NCBI GenBank assembly: GCA_950097015.1
Contig: CATNEN010000034.1
Coordinates: forward strand, 7,458,501-7,522,500
Direction: 5' to 3'
Source of the DNA: Macrostomum hystrix
Lineage: Eukaryota; Platyhelminthes; Macrostomidae
DNA length: 64,000 nucleotides
Shown: positions 21,209-32,289 of the stretch, piece by piece
How the letters are laid out: every line of letters starts with the position of its first letter
How positions within the stretch are numbered: position 1 is the first letter of the stretch
The notes under the pieces: model-generated
Database searches by the model: none
The model's input: the letters and a program-made list of their open reading frames with translations, nothing else
What the model was told of the DNA's origin: nothing
Made by a program: the position numbers and the translations under genes

Positions 21209-24200
21209 ATGCCTACTTCAGTCCTGCTAGCAACAGCAGCAGCAGCAGCTCTGGCCCTAAGTTTTTTCTTGCTTTATCACCTGCTGGCGTTTATTCGTCA
21301 ATACCTGCGTCTTAGACACTGCGTCAGCCAGTTCCCCTGCCCGCCCGGACACTGGTTCTATGGCAACCTGCACAGGCTGGACTCCTGCAGGTGGCTGACA
21401 CAGCGCACTCAAGAGGCTGAAACCTACCAGCCTTGTTTTGCACTGTGGAACGGTCCGCTGATGCCGGAGCTGGTGATGGCGCATCCTGATTGGGTGAAGC
21501 CCGTACTAAAATCCGGCTCGGACGGCAAGGGATACGCCTACGAGCTGTTCCTGCGACCCTGGCTGGGTGAGATCAAAGTTTTGCATTGTACCTACAGGTA
21601 GAAGGACTTGATCATGGGGTCGGCTTCATCCTCAAGGTGTCTCAACTGTGATTGGGTGGGGTAAAGAATTTCTAGAGCTGCTATCCCTCGCAATGTGACA
21701 GATGTACGAGCGCAGTCTCGGTTGGGAGTGATTTAGAGGGCCTTAACAGTAGAAAGACCATGCCATTTTTCCAGCTCACGGGAGTATTTCAATACCCACT
21801 GCCTACTTCACGACTTTCCGCCGTTTTCAATGAACAAACTTTCAAAGCCGACCGAGTCAGCATCATGGAGATATTCTGTGATTTTTGTCGAAGAACCTGG
21901 TGACAAAGACAACTGACATTGTTCTGTATAAACCTCTTTGGTGAATCCATTGTAAAATTGTTAAAAAATCACCGCGTTCCGAAACTCCCATCGCTGAGAT
22001 CTCCTCAGGTATGCGATCTCCTCAGGCGTGCCTGGCTTGGTTGAGGGCAGAAGCGCGTTATTGTTTCGCGCCTCAGGCAAGTCGGCGGGCTGCGGAGCAC
22101 CATCGTGGCTGACTGCAGCTGTCGCATCGTCTCCGTTGCCGCCGGCTTCGTGCCGACGCAGTTGGTCTAGACTCTGATGGTCTAGCGTGGCTCGGTCGCC
22201 CTGTCGCATGATGAGCGCCGTGTTGGACCCTTACTGCGCCAGGAACTCCGCCTTCTCCGAGTGTGAAAATCGACGTCGGAGCGTACCAGACCTCGGACCG
22301 GATTGCTGTCTTCAAGGTAATAGGATTCCGCAGTTGCCTGCCCATCAGATGTGCCGGGCTGAACTCCCGGCGTGCGGCACACATCGGTAGTTCAGCAGGA
22401 TCCGTGCCAGAAACGCGTCGTATAGCTCCTGCTGATCCCAGCCCGCCGAGTCCACCTTGATAGTTTGCACCATTCGCTCGGCCAGGCCGTTGGACTGCGG
22501 ATGATATGGTGGGTTTTCACAGCGCGGCAGCCGATTCTGTGCAGCCAGCTTACCAAACCTTCATCATGGAACTCAGCAGCATTGTCACTCACCAGGGTTT
22601 TTAGGACTCCGTTGCGGGCGAAGTCCTCCTGGAGGACACGTCTGATGGTGGCGGCGCTCTTGTCGTGCACCGGGATAACCTCCGGCCATGCAGACAGGAC
22701 GTCGACCAGGATCAGCAGGAGCCCTACCTTCGGAACTGAGTGTGGTCCATGTGAATCCACCCCAAGGCTCAGATTCGGCGGGCCATTGGTGGACGCTACT
22801 GTGACCACTTTGACGTTGCTTGGCGCAGGCGTGGCAGGCACGGACGAATCCTTCGACGTCCCTGCAGTAGCCTGGCCACAAGACGGAGTTGCGGACTAGC
22901 GCTCTAGTGCTCTTGGCGCTCGGATGCGCCTGGCTGTGTAACCAACTCTAGGACGCGACAGCGTAGTGAGGCAGGAATGACCGAGCGATCGCCTTCTCAC
23001 TGGCGTCTGTCGTGAGCGTCGTTTCCTTGGTCCGGTCGTATGGCTGGATGATTGGGCCGGAGCTTAGAAGCTTCTTCAACTGGTGAAAGGCCACTTCCTG
23101 CGCAGTCGTCCAAACGAACTCCGCTCCCTTCTTGCGCAGCTGGTTAAGGGGCTCAACGATGTGCGTGTGATTGTTGACAAACCTTTCAAAAAATTGCAGA
23201 TGCCGAGGATGGATTCCAACTGGCGCCGGTCGCGTCTCCATAGCCTCCGCACACCCGATGATTGTGTGTGCGATGACCCCCGCCTTGTAATCAGCAGAAA
23301 TTCTGATGTTGCTGTTGGGTTTGAGGACGCAAACGATCGGGGTCGCCCACTCGCTGCCGCCTTCGGTCACTGGCTTGATGATTCCTTCAGCCTGGAGGCG
23401 CTTCAGCTCCTGGTTGACGCGGTCGCGCAGGTGTAGCGGCACCGTTCTAGCTGCGCAGTAGAATGGCTTGGCACATTCGATCCGCTTGATTCTGGCTTGG
23501 AAGCTCTTCAGGCAGTTTAGGTGCTGTATTGCAGTGCCTTGGCCGCCGACTGTCTGTCTCTCGGAGTTCCAATCCAGATTGTCGAGGCCCAACAGCCCAT
23601 GTGACTTGCGTGCTGTTGTGACAACCAAGTCGACGGTGCGGAACTTGTCTCGATCATTCCACGTGGCTGTGAATTCACCCAGTGTCTTGAGGACCGATCC
23701 ATCAACTTGTCTCAGGATTGGCTTTTTGCACTTCCACAATGCTGGACGCCCGAGCACCTCCCAGTGGCCCCTCGGAATGAGGCTTACGTCGGTGCCTGTG
23801 TCTACTTGCATCTGCATTCTTTAGTTCACAGTTGCCTGCTTGTGCTGTCATTTCAAGTCGTGCCCAGGAATCGGAGACAAGGCTGCCCGTAGGCTTAGCT
23901 TGAGTTAGTTTCGATACTATTTGTATTTGTCACGATGCTTTACAACGATTCAATAGTAACGAGACTGCAGCGATATATGTAGGCTTAAAAGTAAAATAAG
24001 TCATGTTATGAGAAATAATCAATAACTCAGGAGAGAAAAGTAAACTGAACAAATTTATATAGGCTGCGTACATGGAGTGCGGCTGGTGCGCAGGCCTGCC
24101 AGCCACAGATCAAACCGAGGCACGTCAGTTATTCCGGAAGTTGACTTATCGGATAGAGTGGAAAATTTCAGCCCATCTTTCTTGACTTTCATGGCAATTG

Positions 24201-26948
24201 GCTCACTTTTAGGAGATACAGAAGCAAGAAAAAATAGTATAGAGGCTTGATCCTTTGTTAGTGCAGAACCAAAGTATTTCAACGGGAGTTAGCTACACAA
24301 TACCTGCATGCAACATCGCTAGGCAGCGGCCTACTGCTACTGAAAGGCACCGCCTGGCACGAGCGGCGCCGGCTACTGACGCCGGCATTTCACTTCCAGC
24401 TGTTGCGGCAGCAGCACGCAGTTTTTAATGAGGCCAGCCGAGTCCTGGTGGACAAGCTTAACCGGCTTATGGGTGACTCCTCCGAATGCGCCGAAATTGA
24501 AGCCTTCTCGGTCATGTCCCTATTCACCATGGATGTCATTCTGCAGTGCGCCTTCTCCTACTGCACCGACTGCCAGCTTGATGGGTGAGACCCGTGGTGA
24601 GATTTGACGCCTCACGTCACGTTTAAGAATGCTCACGCGTGATGTGGCCTACATTTCACTTTGTCATTCTTTTCTTTAGGCAGAACAGCGACTACATTCG
24701 GGCCGTGTCCCAGTTGAGCTCATTGATTTTTAAGCGGGCTATGTAAGTATGAACAAGTCATTAACAACCATGTAGACTAATAATAATAAAAAATAATTAA
24801 TTGGCCCAATGGGGCCAGATGTGCAGCCGACAGCGCAGCGCAGCTATTGCGCGGCGCATCTGAAGACTGCGTACAGCTGTTCAGTCCATGGACCACCACA
24901 CCCACCTTCAATTATCCCAGCTGATGCTGGTACCCATTTAACAGCTGGCAAATCAGAGTTAAGTGTCTTGCTAAAGGACACAAATTGTTTCAGTGGAGTC
25001 GGGAATCGAACCCCAGACCTTCAAGTCGTGAGTCCGACGCCCTAACCACTAGGCTACAACCTCATGTAGACTGAAAGCTGTAATGTGTTGTTAAAATTAG
25101 CTGAGTTAAGCTTATGAAATCTGGTAAAGGCAGGAGTGCAACCAATATGTTGCAGCCAACCGCTGCACTATATAGCCTGGCTGTACAAGTTCACTGAGAA
25201 TGGTCGCCAGTTCAAAGCCTGCTGCGATTTAGTGCACCAGACTGCCAAGGACATCATTGCCAGACGCAGGGACCAGGTGGTAAGGCTGACTGAACTGAAA
25301 CTTAGAAGCTATTATTCACAAACGTATGCGAGAATAGAATACGTGTGAACTCGTATTTCTCTAAGAAATCGGCACGTTTTTATGGTTGTTTCAAATGACT
25401 CGTTTATGTAATGGCCCGTGCGCTAACGATTCTAACGACTTTGCGATTCAGACGCTTATATTGCGATTCAGACGCTTCTTTTGCGATTCAGACGCTTCTA
25501 TTGCGATTCAGACGCTTCTTTTGCGATTCAGACGCTTCTATTGCGATTCAGACGCTTCTATTGCGATTCAGACGCTTCTTTTGCGATTCAGACGCTTCTA
25601 TTGCGATTCAGACGCTTCTTTTGCGATTCAGAGTCAGACGCTTATATTGCGATTCAGACGCTTCTTTTGCGATTCAGACGCTTCTTTTGCGATTCAGACG
25701 CTTCTTTTGCGATTCAGACGCTTCTATTGCGATTCAGACGCTTCACAAACGATCGCTTCGATATAGCGTCATCCCAGCCGAAGACACGTTGTCGTCGCGC
25801 AGGTGGTTTTGGAATTTTATGAAACGCTTTAAACTACTAAAGAACACACCATTCACGCTTTTTATTACTCTTAGTAGCATACTGTCGTCTTATTCCTGTT
25901 GTTATTCAATAACCCTATTACATTTCTAAAATTACTGAAACACTTCTAGCTCGTAGAACATCCGTTTTTTATCGAGCTTACGAGGACATTAACCCTGGCT
26001 GTCTCATTTCCAGACAAAAAAATACACACTGTGCCTTGATTCACTGCGTTCACACTTTTCAGGCGGCTGATGGACCGCCTCAGATAGACACAACCGAAGA
26101 TGATGACAGTCAACGTCGTCTGGATTTCCTAGATTCACTGCTAGCAGCGGAACTGTCTGATGCTGAAGTGCAAGACGAGGTGCACACTTTCCTCTTTGCG
26201 GGCCACGATACAACTGCCAGCGCCTTGTCCTGGGCACTGTACGCCTTGGCCTGCCACCCAGATAAAATGCGGCGAGTGCAAGCCGAGATAGATGACGTCA
26301 TTGTCTCCGGAGACTTCAACATAGACGGGTGAGAGTACGCCATATAAGAGGTCGTTGTGCAAAGGTTTTGACATTTATTAGTATTTGTTCTAAAGTTGAA
26401 GATGATTGGTTAGCGCGATCAAGCGTAGGATCTGGTGATTAAGATAAAATATTTTTTGTTCCAAGTTTAATTAACATTAGGATGACCGTTCCTTCAGACC
26501 GATGGCGGCCCGTTTGACGCGTCTGACCCAGTGCATTCGCGAGTCGCACAGACTCTATCCGCCAGTGCCAGTTATCGGTCGCACCCTGGACTCGCCAATG
26601 AGCGTTTGCGGCCACGAGCTACCAGCCGGTCTCAGTCTGGCCGTGCCCATCTACAGCTTGCACCGCGGCCGATACCTTTGGGAGTCGCCGGACCAGTTCC
26701 AGCCGGATCGATTCGCCGAGAATTCTTCGTCAGCCAGTCGCGATCCGTTTGCGTTTCTGCCCTTCTCGGCTGGGCCGCGCAACTGCATTGGGCAGGGCTT
26801 CGCGCTAGCCGAGGAGCGCGTCACTCTAGCCCACCTGCTGCGCCGGTTCACCTTCGAGTTGGTGCCCGGCGCTGAGCCGCCGCTTGCCTGCGCCGAGATT
26901 GTGCTGCGCTCTCGCAACGGCATCAGGCTGCTGGTGAGGCGTCGCTGA
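21209..26948 (+). CDS. Cytochrome P450, CYP4-like
   Basis: Six exons: 21209-21566, 24323-24584, 24680-24742, 25156-25276, 26063-26328 and 26498-26948. All joins are GT-AG and in phase; the total of 1521 nt gives 506 residues, the normal microsomal P450 length. The N-terminus is a membrane anchor (MPTSVLLATAAAAALALSFF..). The CYP4-type WLG/SGLLLLKG segment spans the first splice site. Other marks are the I-helix AGHDTTAS (about residue 314), the K-helix ExxR in IRESHR (Glu about 372) and the heme loop FSAGPRNCIG (Cys about 453). The segment LYKFTENGRQFKACCD is also CYP4-like. Such enzymes are ER monooxygenases, often omega-hydroxylases of fatty acids or xenobiotics; the substrate here is unknown. 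An acceptor (ATATTTCAG) ends 30 nt before the ATG. Introns 1, 3 and 4 carry transposons or repeats. Confidence 0.9.
21962..24055 (-). mobile_element. Decayed Ty3-type LTR retrotransposon (pol fragments) in P450 intron 1
   Basis: Reverse-strand fragments run in the order protease, reverse transcriptase, RNase H, integrase from high to low coordinate. No intact LTRs or gag were found. Confidence 0.75.
22392..23817 (-). pseudogene. Ty3-type pol polyprotein, internally deleted and frameshifted
   Basis: 23817-23560: aspartic protease with the DTGTDVSLIP active site and a later GLLGLDNL flap-end motif. 23500-23280: start of reverse transcriptase (ELKRLQAEGIIKPV, SEWATPIVCVLK). The frame then jumps directly to the region after the palm (HLQFFERFVNNHTHIVEPLNQL) and to RNase H (PIIQPYDRTKETTLTTDASE), so the part with the catalytic YxDD is deleted. 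22881-22585: integrase zinc-finger end (CHACAKQR). 22841-22392, another frame: integrase core (LILVDVLSAWPEV and TLVSDNAAEFH). The deletion and the frame changes show that it is dead. Confidence 0.85.
24805..25066 (-). mobile_element. tRNA-derived SINE family B, copy 1, in P450 intron 3
   Basis: Reverse-oriented. The tRNA-like head at 24990-25066 reads, on the SINE strand, TAGCCTAGTGGTTAGGGCGT (A box) and GGGGTTCGATTCCCGA (B box). A body follows with TGTCCTTTAGCAAGACACTT, a common SINE core in marine invertebrates and fish. Related pieces lie at 27.7, 32.1 and 37.3-38.0 kb. Confidence 0.85.
25437..25745. repeat. 20-bp minisatellite in P450 intron 4
   Basis: About 15 copies of TTGCGATTCAGACGCTTCTW. 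Twenty is not a multiple of three, so all three forward frames are open across it; these frames are artefacts. Confidence 0.9.
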
Positions 26949-27111
26949 TTTGTTCTCAGTGATCCTAATCTGAGCACATTTGCAAACTGCCTGACGAGAA
27001 GACGCCTGATAAGCGAGCTATTTCCGGCCATTTTAGTGACGTTTGTTTTCCGAAGCTCCTATTAAGTTGCTTCTAGCTTACTCAACTGTTGTTCGAATTA
27101 GTGCTTACTTG

Positions 27112-27535
27112 TTAATATCAGTAGATAGACCATGGGGTATTCCATAACCCACATTTTCTTATCCTACGTACCTTCTAAAATATTCAAACAATCGCTATGA
27201 AAATTCAGAATATTTTTCTGCTCATAAAATCTCATCATCTAACCATGTCGGCTATTACTGTTTATTATATTGCATTGATTATACTGTTAATTATGATATT
27301 ATTGAAGCACGATTCGCCATTTAGGTCACAAGGGTCGTCGACAAGAACCGCTGAGTATCTCGATGACGCTGACTCGTTAGTTCATTGTAAAAGGGTGGAA
27401 AGTTTTTATCCATATGGTGAGCTTCCACGAAAGGCGGTCATGCGGTTTGGGAGCCATCTTGAAGTAGGCAATGGGTATTCGAATGTCCCCCGTGGTCTCT
27501 CCCCAGCGAAAATAGCGCGCTCTTTCTACTGTTAA
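27112..27535 (+). mobile_element. TTAA element copy C
   Basis: Between TTAA at 27112 and TTAA at 27532. The left end is CAGTAGATAGACCATGGGG and the right end ...CTCTTTCTACTG, the inverted form. The interior is homologous to copy A with a deletion. Confidence 0.75.
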
Positions 27536-28064
27536 TCAGGTTTTTTTTCCAAAACAATTTTTTTCTGTGCTTGTTATATTTTATACAATTTGCGACTGTT
27601 TATAATAAATTGGTAGAGCAACATTTTGTTGTGGTCTTCTATTTTCTTTGCAGTATGCTGCTTTGTCATTTTATTAGCTTAATGTTATCTAGAATTTCGA
27701 CTTAAAATGCGAGAAAATGGAATAGAATTTACAGTCTGAGCTGCAGCTACTGCGCGGCGCTTCTGAAATCTGTGTACACCTGTTTAGTCCATGGACTGCT
27801 ATTCACTTCCTATCACTTCGTTGCGTGACCTGCTTCCGCTTCAAATTCTGTTAATTTAGATTTAGAGAACAACATAAATATCGTTTCTAAAATCGGCCTG
27901 ACCTTCACAATGGGATAGAGTAGACCAATCGCATGATTAGCTATAAAGTACTCGCTTCCTACTACTTGTTAATTTAATTCTTGTTCATTTATATTTGTGC
28001 ACTTTTCAGCCAACAAAACGTTGCTTCCCTACCAGACTGGTGGCAGTAAAGTACAGATTCGATA
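27536..28064. other. Intergenic, with a SINE B fragment
   Basis: A SINE family B fragment lies at about 27740-27800 (AGCTACTGCGCGGCGC, then TTTAGTCCATGGACTG). Acceptor-like sequence ACTTTTCAG ends at 28009, 55 nt before the next ATG. Confidence 0.5.
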
Positions 28065-29105
28065 ATGAATTCGCTTCTCGCTACAATAAGTGGAGTAACT
28101 GCCGTAGCTGCTGTTGTGTATGCGGCAGTGAAAAGCTTCGAAAATCGCGCTCTTACAAATGATTGTCACAACCTTGAAGCCAAATACGATGCTCTGGAAG
28201 CGAGAAATCAAACACTGATTGATAGAAACAGCTCACTAGAAACAAAAATCGATAAGCTGGAAGCGACGAAGAACATGCTTGAGAATGAGAATCGTAAACT
28301 CGATAGTGAGGTCAGCACTCTGGAGCATATGAGTGACAATGCTGATTCGCGATGCAGTGCACTGTCCAAGGAAGTGGCTAAATTGATTATGGAAAATTCA
28401 CAATTAAAAGCTAAGTGCGCAGCGTTAGAAAGTTTGTGCTCGGGAGTCGCTGAAAAAACGGAGACAGACAAGTCAGAACCGGAGACACCTAGTGTAAATG
28501 AGCTGATGCTTCAGCGCGAGGTCGGTGTGCTGAAAGAGACGAATGAAAAGCTGATAGCTGAGAGTGATCGACTTAGAAAAGATCGAAGAATTTTGGAGCG
28601 CAGCTATGAAGATATTCGCAGAGACACAATTACACTGAATAGTAAATTAAATGAATGGAAGGAATATGGTAAGTCACTGCTCAAGTCAAATAAGAAACTG
28701 AGCGATGAAAATGCTGCATCTAGTCGAAAAATTAGGGGATTAGCGGCAGAGAATGCGTCACTCCGTGAGGAACTGCAAGAGATTGCATCTGAGAATGATA
28801 CTTTAAAGGAAAGTACGGAGGCCGTGTCCAAAGCCAACTCAGACCTGAAAAAGAAGCTTCGCGGAATGTACGCCAAGTTGTCTACCGCTAGAGGAAAACA
28901 AAACTACATATTTAATGTAAGCCAGGGCGGGCAAATGCTGCTTGTACAGCCGCAGATGCTTCCACAGGGGTGTGATACGTTCGCCGGACAACTAGGCGCG
29001 ATCAATTTCCAGCATACAATGTCACTTGCTGATGGCCAAGAAGATAATGAGATGGTTCAACGGCACAGGACAAGGAGAAGACGAAGGCCCAATAATTGGA
29101 ACTGA
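28065..29105 (+). CDS. Membrane-anchored coiled-coil protein, paralog 1
   Basis: 346 residues in a single exon. Residues 3-25 (LLATISGVTAVAAVVYAAVKSF) are hydrophobic, forming a likely N-terminal anchor. Residues about 30-285 form a long heptad-rich coiled coil (Glu, Lys, Leu, Asn, Ser). After it comes a non-helical segment with FNVSQGGQMLLVQPQMLPQG and an Arg-rich C-terminal tail (HRTRRRRRPNNWN). It shares this layout and local matches with the gene at 30252-31199 (for example the LE-M-x-SDS-CxxLSK and ENSQLKAK/ENSHLQAK blocks, and the C-terminal RTRRRR). The coiled coil suggests self-association; the basic tail may bind nucleic acid or acidic membrane. An AATAAA signal lies at 29148. The family is not recognised. 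The start is the first ATG after an acceptor cluster at 28001-28060. Confidence 0.75.
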   Translation: MNSLLATISGVTAVAAVVYAAVKSFENRALTNDCHNLEAKYDALEARNQTLIDRNSSLETKIDKLEATKNMLENENRKLDSEVSTLEHMSDNADSRCSALSKEVAKLIMENSQLKAKCAALESLCSGVAEKTETDKSEPETPSVNELMLQREVGVLKETNEKLIAESDRLRKDRRILERSYEDIRRDTITLNSKLNEWKEYGKSLLKSNKKLSDENAASSRKIRGLAAENASLREELQEIASENDTLKESTEAVSKANSDLKKKLRGMYAKLSTARGKQNYIFNVSQGGQMLLVQPQMLPQGCDTFAGQLGAINFQHTMSLADGQEDNEMVQRHRTRRRRRPNNWN

Positions 29106-29304
29106 AAAATTCTCTAGATTCTCTTCGACGATGGTTTTAAGATTTGCGAATAAAAACTGTTCAGAATACTGCGCTCATTGATTTGATGCCAGACACTATA
29201 TATATTATCTTGTCTCGATTACCTCCCACTAATTTGTGCGTGTAGGCTTGCTACTTATTCTTTTCGGTGCATGTTTGCGTTTTTTTCCTTCTTTAATAAT
29301 AGTT

Positions 29305-29640
29305 ATTTTTTCAGAAGTCCTTTGGCACTGACACAATTTGGTGACAGTAGACCCACAGCCAGTGAGGAGGCAATTCTGCCCGTTCCGCTGACTCCTGAAC
29401 ACACACGCCCACGCTGAGTACTGTACGCAGACATGCACTCACACAGGGTGTACACCTGACCTGTCAGTGTAGACTCTCACTGTGCCTTGGCGGTACGAAA
29501 GTCACTGCAGAGTATGGCCCTCCATAAAGCGTAAATTACACGACAAGACCCAAAGCCTCCTCACTGCTGGTGCGCCCCAAATGAATGCGGCCTCGCCACG
29601 GAATTGAGCTCAGGGACCTTGGTTGCCAGAGTGGTCTAAC
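29305..29640 (-). mobile_element. SINE family A, copy 5
   Basis: Reverse-oriented; the tail is near 29300 and the B-box region is GGAATTGAGCTCAGGGACC at about 29600. Some internal rearrangement is visible (an extra GCGGTACGAAAGTCACTGC stretch). Confidence 0.75.
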
Positions 29641-30251
29641 ACGCTTTTTAACTTGTCTCAAAATTATTTGTACATTCGTTGCTAGCTTTTTTAAATGTGT
29701 GGACAAAACAAACTTTTATCGAGTAGCAATAATTGAATGTTCTAATCGAGCATTATGACAGATTGATTAAGTGACTGAACGGTTTTAAGTTTGACTTTTG
29801 CACTGCACGATCCTAGGCTCGAATCCGCAGCCTGGCCGCGGACTATTGTTTCTTTAGGTCTACTATTGTTTATTATTAGCCTGACGCCTCTTTACAACAG
29901 ATATGTGATACAACAGACCTGGTGATATTTGAACATTCCTTTCTGCGCGTTCTTAGTTTTAACATATTTTATGTTTTTCTGTAAGCAAATAAACTTTTGC
30001 ACTAAACTACTATTGATTTTTCTGAAATACCGTTCTAAAAACGCTTCCATGGAGATTCTTTGGTAATTAGATAGGTTTAGACACTCATTAAAAGCCAGGA
30101 AAGTCTTAATGAAAAGACTGCAAATAATAAGTTATAGAAAGTGTAGCTTATACTCGTTAGATGTCGCTTTTGGCCAATCTTGGAGATTTTTTTAGGTTTT
30201 CATGCTTCACTCCTGTTTCCAGCTCTCGTCTGGTGAGTGGTTCGGCATTTA
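29641..30251. other. Intergenic between the coiled-coil paralogs
   Basis: Holds a possible B-box-like GGCTCGAATCC at 29817, too isolated to call. It ends with a good acceptor (CCTGTTTCCAG, ending 30222), 29 nt before the next ATG. Confidence 0.35.
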
Positions 30252-31199
30252 ATGTGGCCGTCAAGCAGCTACTACTTGCCCTCTGAATTTGCTGGCCACT
30301 TGCCCTACTGGACCATCATCGTAGTCCTGATTGTGGAGCTCATTAGAAAGCGACGCGAAATCCTCTCTCTAAAGAAAGAGTGCAGCGTCATTGAGCAGAA
30401 AAATGATCGTCTAGAACAAAGAAACGACGTACTTGAAAAGCGAGTCGACTTAATTGACGAAAAGAAGGACGAACTGACTGCGCTAAACAATCAGCTATTG
30501 AAGGAAAAATCAAGGCTACAGAGTGAAAATAGCTCCCTCGAGCTGATGAATAACAGCTCAGATTCGAAATGCAATTCGCTAAGCAAGAGGCTGTCCCAAA
30601 TTGAGCTGGAGAACAGTCACTTGCAAGCAAAAAATGTTGTATTGGAGAGAACGGCATCAGACGTTGCAAGTTCAATGTGCAACTCCACAGTTGATTCAAG
30701 TCAAGTCGATAGTGGGGCCAATGCCAATGACGTATCATTGTCGGATTTCGAAGAACTTGAGGATGAGAATGGAAAACTGAGAGCTGAAATCGATAAGCAT
30801 AGAAAGGACCGCAGTGAATTTGAGAAAAAGATTTATGCTCTGGACCAGGTCGCAAGGAACTACGAAAGCAGAAACGGTCAACTACTCCAAGAGTTAGACC
30901 GTCTGAAAGGAAAAATTCTGCTTCAAAAGGCCAAGATAGATGCTCTGAATGACCAAATGGACAAGCAAGACAGGTATAGCGTTGCTAGGCAACAACAAGG
31001 CTGCACTCTGAAAGTGGGCCATGTTGAGCAATTGGTGCTTAACACACAGGTACCGCTTGCACCTGGTCCTCCGAGCTATGACCATGGCAACTCAACCAGT
31101 TGTCAGGTTCCTGCAGTTTCAGCCGAGGCAGACGATAACTGGACCTACGTGCCAGAGAAGAACAGGACTAGGCGACGCCGTGGTGATAGATTAAAGTGA
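30252..31199 (+). CDS. Membrane-anchored coiled-coil protein, paralog 2
   Basis: 315 residues from the ATG at 30252 (MWPSSSYYLPSEF). A hydrophobic anchor at about residues 19-33 (LPYWTIIVVLIVELI) is followed by a basic stop-transfer patch (RKRREILSLKK). A coiled coil runs to about residue 240, then a Gly/Pro-containing region (LKVGHVEQLVLNTQVPLAPG) comparable to the paralog's QMLLVQPQMLPQG, then the basic tail NRTRRRRGDRLK. The head-to-tail position 1.1 kb downstream of the 28065 gene and the matching architecture imply an old tandem duplication, now diverged. The frame also opens upstream at a GTG, but the ATG is better placed behind the acceptor at 30222. Confidence 0.75.
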   Translation: MWPSSSYYLPSEFAGHLPYWTIIVVLIVELIRKRREILSLKKECSVIEQKNDRLEQRNDVLEKRVDLIDEKKDELTALNNQLLKEKSRLQSENSSLELMNNSSDSKCNSLSKRLSQIELENSHLQAKNVVLERTASDVASSMCNSTVDSSQVDSGANANDVSLSDFEELEDENGKLRAEIDKHRKDRSEFEKKIYALDQVARNYESRNGQLLQELDRLKGKILLQKAKIDALNDQMDKQDRYSVARQQQGCTLKVGHVEQLVLNTQVPLAPGPPSYDHGNSTSCQVPAVSAEADDNWTYVPEKNRTRRRRGDRLK

Positions 31200-32142
31200 A
31201 CTGTGTTATTAGAGTATCTTATTCGTATAGTATTCCTAGCGAATTCGGCTCGTTAGTTAATCCGGTTTGTAGAGATCGAGTTTAAGTCACAATTCACAAC
31301 CTGAGGCACTTGACTCGACTGAATTGTGAAACCAAAAAACTGTCTGAGTTAAAAACTTTGAATTTAAACTCGTACGTTCAGTACGAAAGTCATAACATTC
31401 GCTTCTTTAGCAACATGCGTTCGTTTTTATAACTACACTTTCTCATTAATTTTGTATTAATGCCATTCCAATACTCCACACGTAAAGTGTCAGTAAAAAT
31501 ATTTTTTCGACTTGATTTCTCGTTGCTGGCCTTCTTAATATGCATTAAGTATATATTCGGGGCGCAGAGCCCCGAATCGTTTTTTTAATTTGAGCAACGT
31601 TTATTGAGTGCGCGTACTTGATTTGAAGTATAACAATGATAATAAGAATGCTATATTTATTTTCTCTCTGCTTGGACTCTTATTGAGTTTATTGGACTGC
31701 AAACTGGTGTGAATATTGCCGTCCATTTTTACTGAATTGTTCGCATTCAGCAAAGTTGATAGTCAAAATCAGTCCAATTGAACAAATCAGTGCATAGTCA
31801 ATATTTGCGGTAAACAATACTGTTGTGTACCTGTATTTTGTAGTGTAATTTTCAATAAAGCTATTTGGACACTGGGTTGTAGAATTTACATTAATTTGTT
31901 TTGCTATAGTACATGCGATCACATTATGGCTACTTTTTCATTGGCTTTCTATTGTACCTTTTGTGACTTGCATAAGGTATCGTGAATTTGCTAAGATTTG
32001 GCTTCCATCGCATTAAAATTTATTTATCTAGTGCCGCTATGTGCAGCAGAAACATATTTTTTCAGTGATTGAAAAAATGATTTTTCTAGTGGCACCAAAT
32101 ATATAGTTTTATTGTAAACTTTTCAGTCCATTTTGGCCCATA
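31200..32142. other. Intergenic, no gene recognised
   Basis: AT-rich sequence following paralog 2; no supported feature. Confidence 0.3.
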
Positions 32143-32237
32143 CTTAGTGGTTTTGGCCTTGTGGTTTGATCGTCGAACTCACGAATTATAGGTCGGGGGT
32201 TCGATTCCTGACTCCACTGAAAAGTGTTTTTCTTTAG
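32143..32237 (+). mobile_element. SINE family B head fragment
   Basis: A tRNA-like head with B box GGGGGTTCGATTCCTGACTCC at about 32195-32214, followed by CACTGAAAAGTG and TTTCTTTAGCAA as in family B. Only the first 90 bp remain; the CLCC1-like gene starts about 50 nt later. Confidence 0.7.
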
Positions 32238-32289
32238 CAATACAATTAGTCCTGTTAGTCAGTGAAACTCGCGCGCCCATTCCAGCCCC

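Larger units (their letters stand above)
21746..24290 (-). mobile_element. TTAA element copy B, split by a retrotransposon
   Basis: Lies in P450 intron 1. The first part, 21746-21960, starts TTAACAGTAGAAAGACCA and matches the right half of copy A in reverse. The second part, about 24105-24290, matches the reverse of copy A's left half (for example ATCGGATAGAGTGG and GACTTTCATGGCAATTGG). Both parts have the same orientation, so one element was opened by the Ty3-type insertion lying between. The far end is decayed. Confidence 0.65.

Noticed and set aside
25386-25929. Three overlapping forward frames with DSDASFAIQTLLLRF repeats
   Set aside because: A 20-bp array keeps all three frames open; it is inside a P450 intron.
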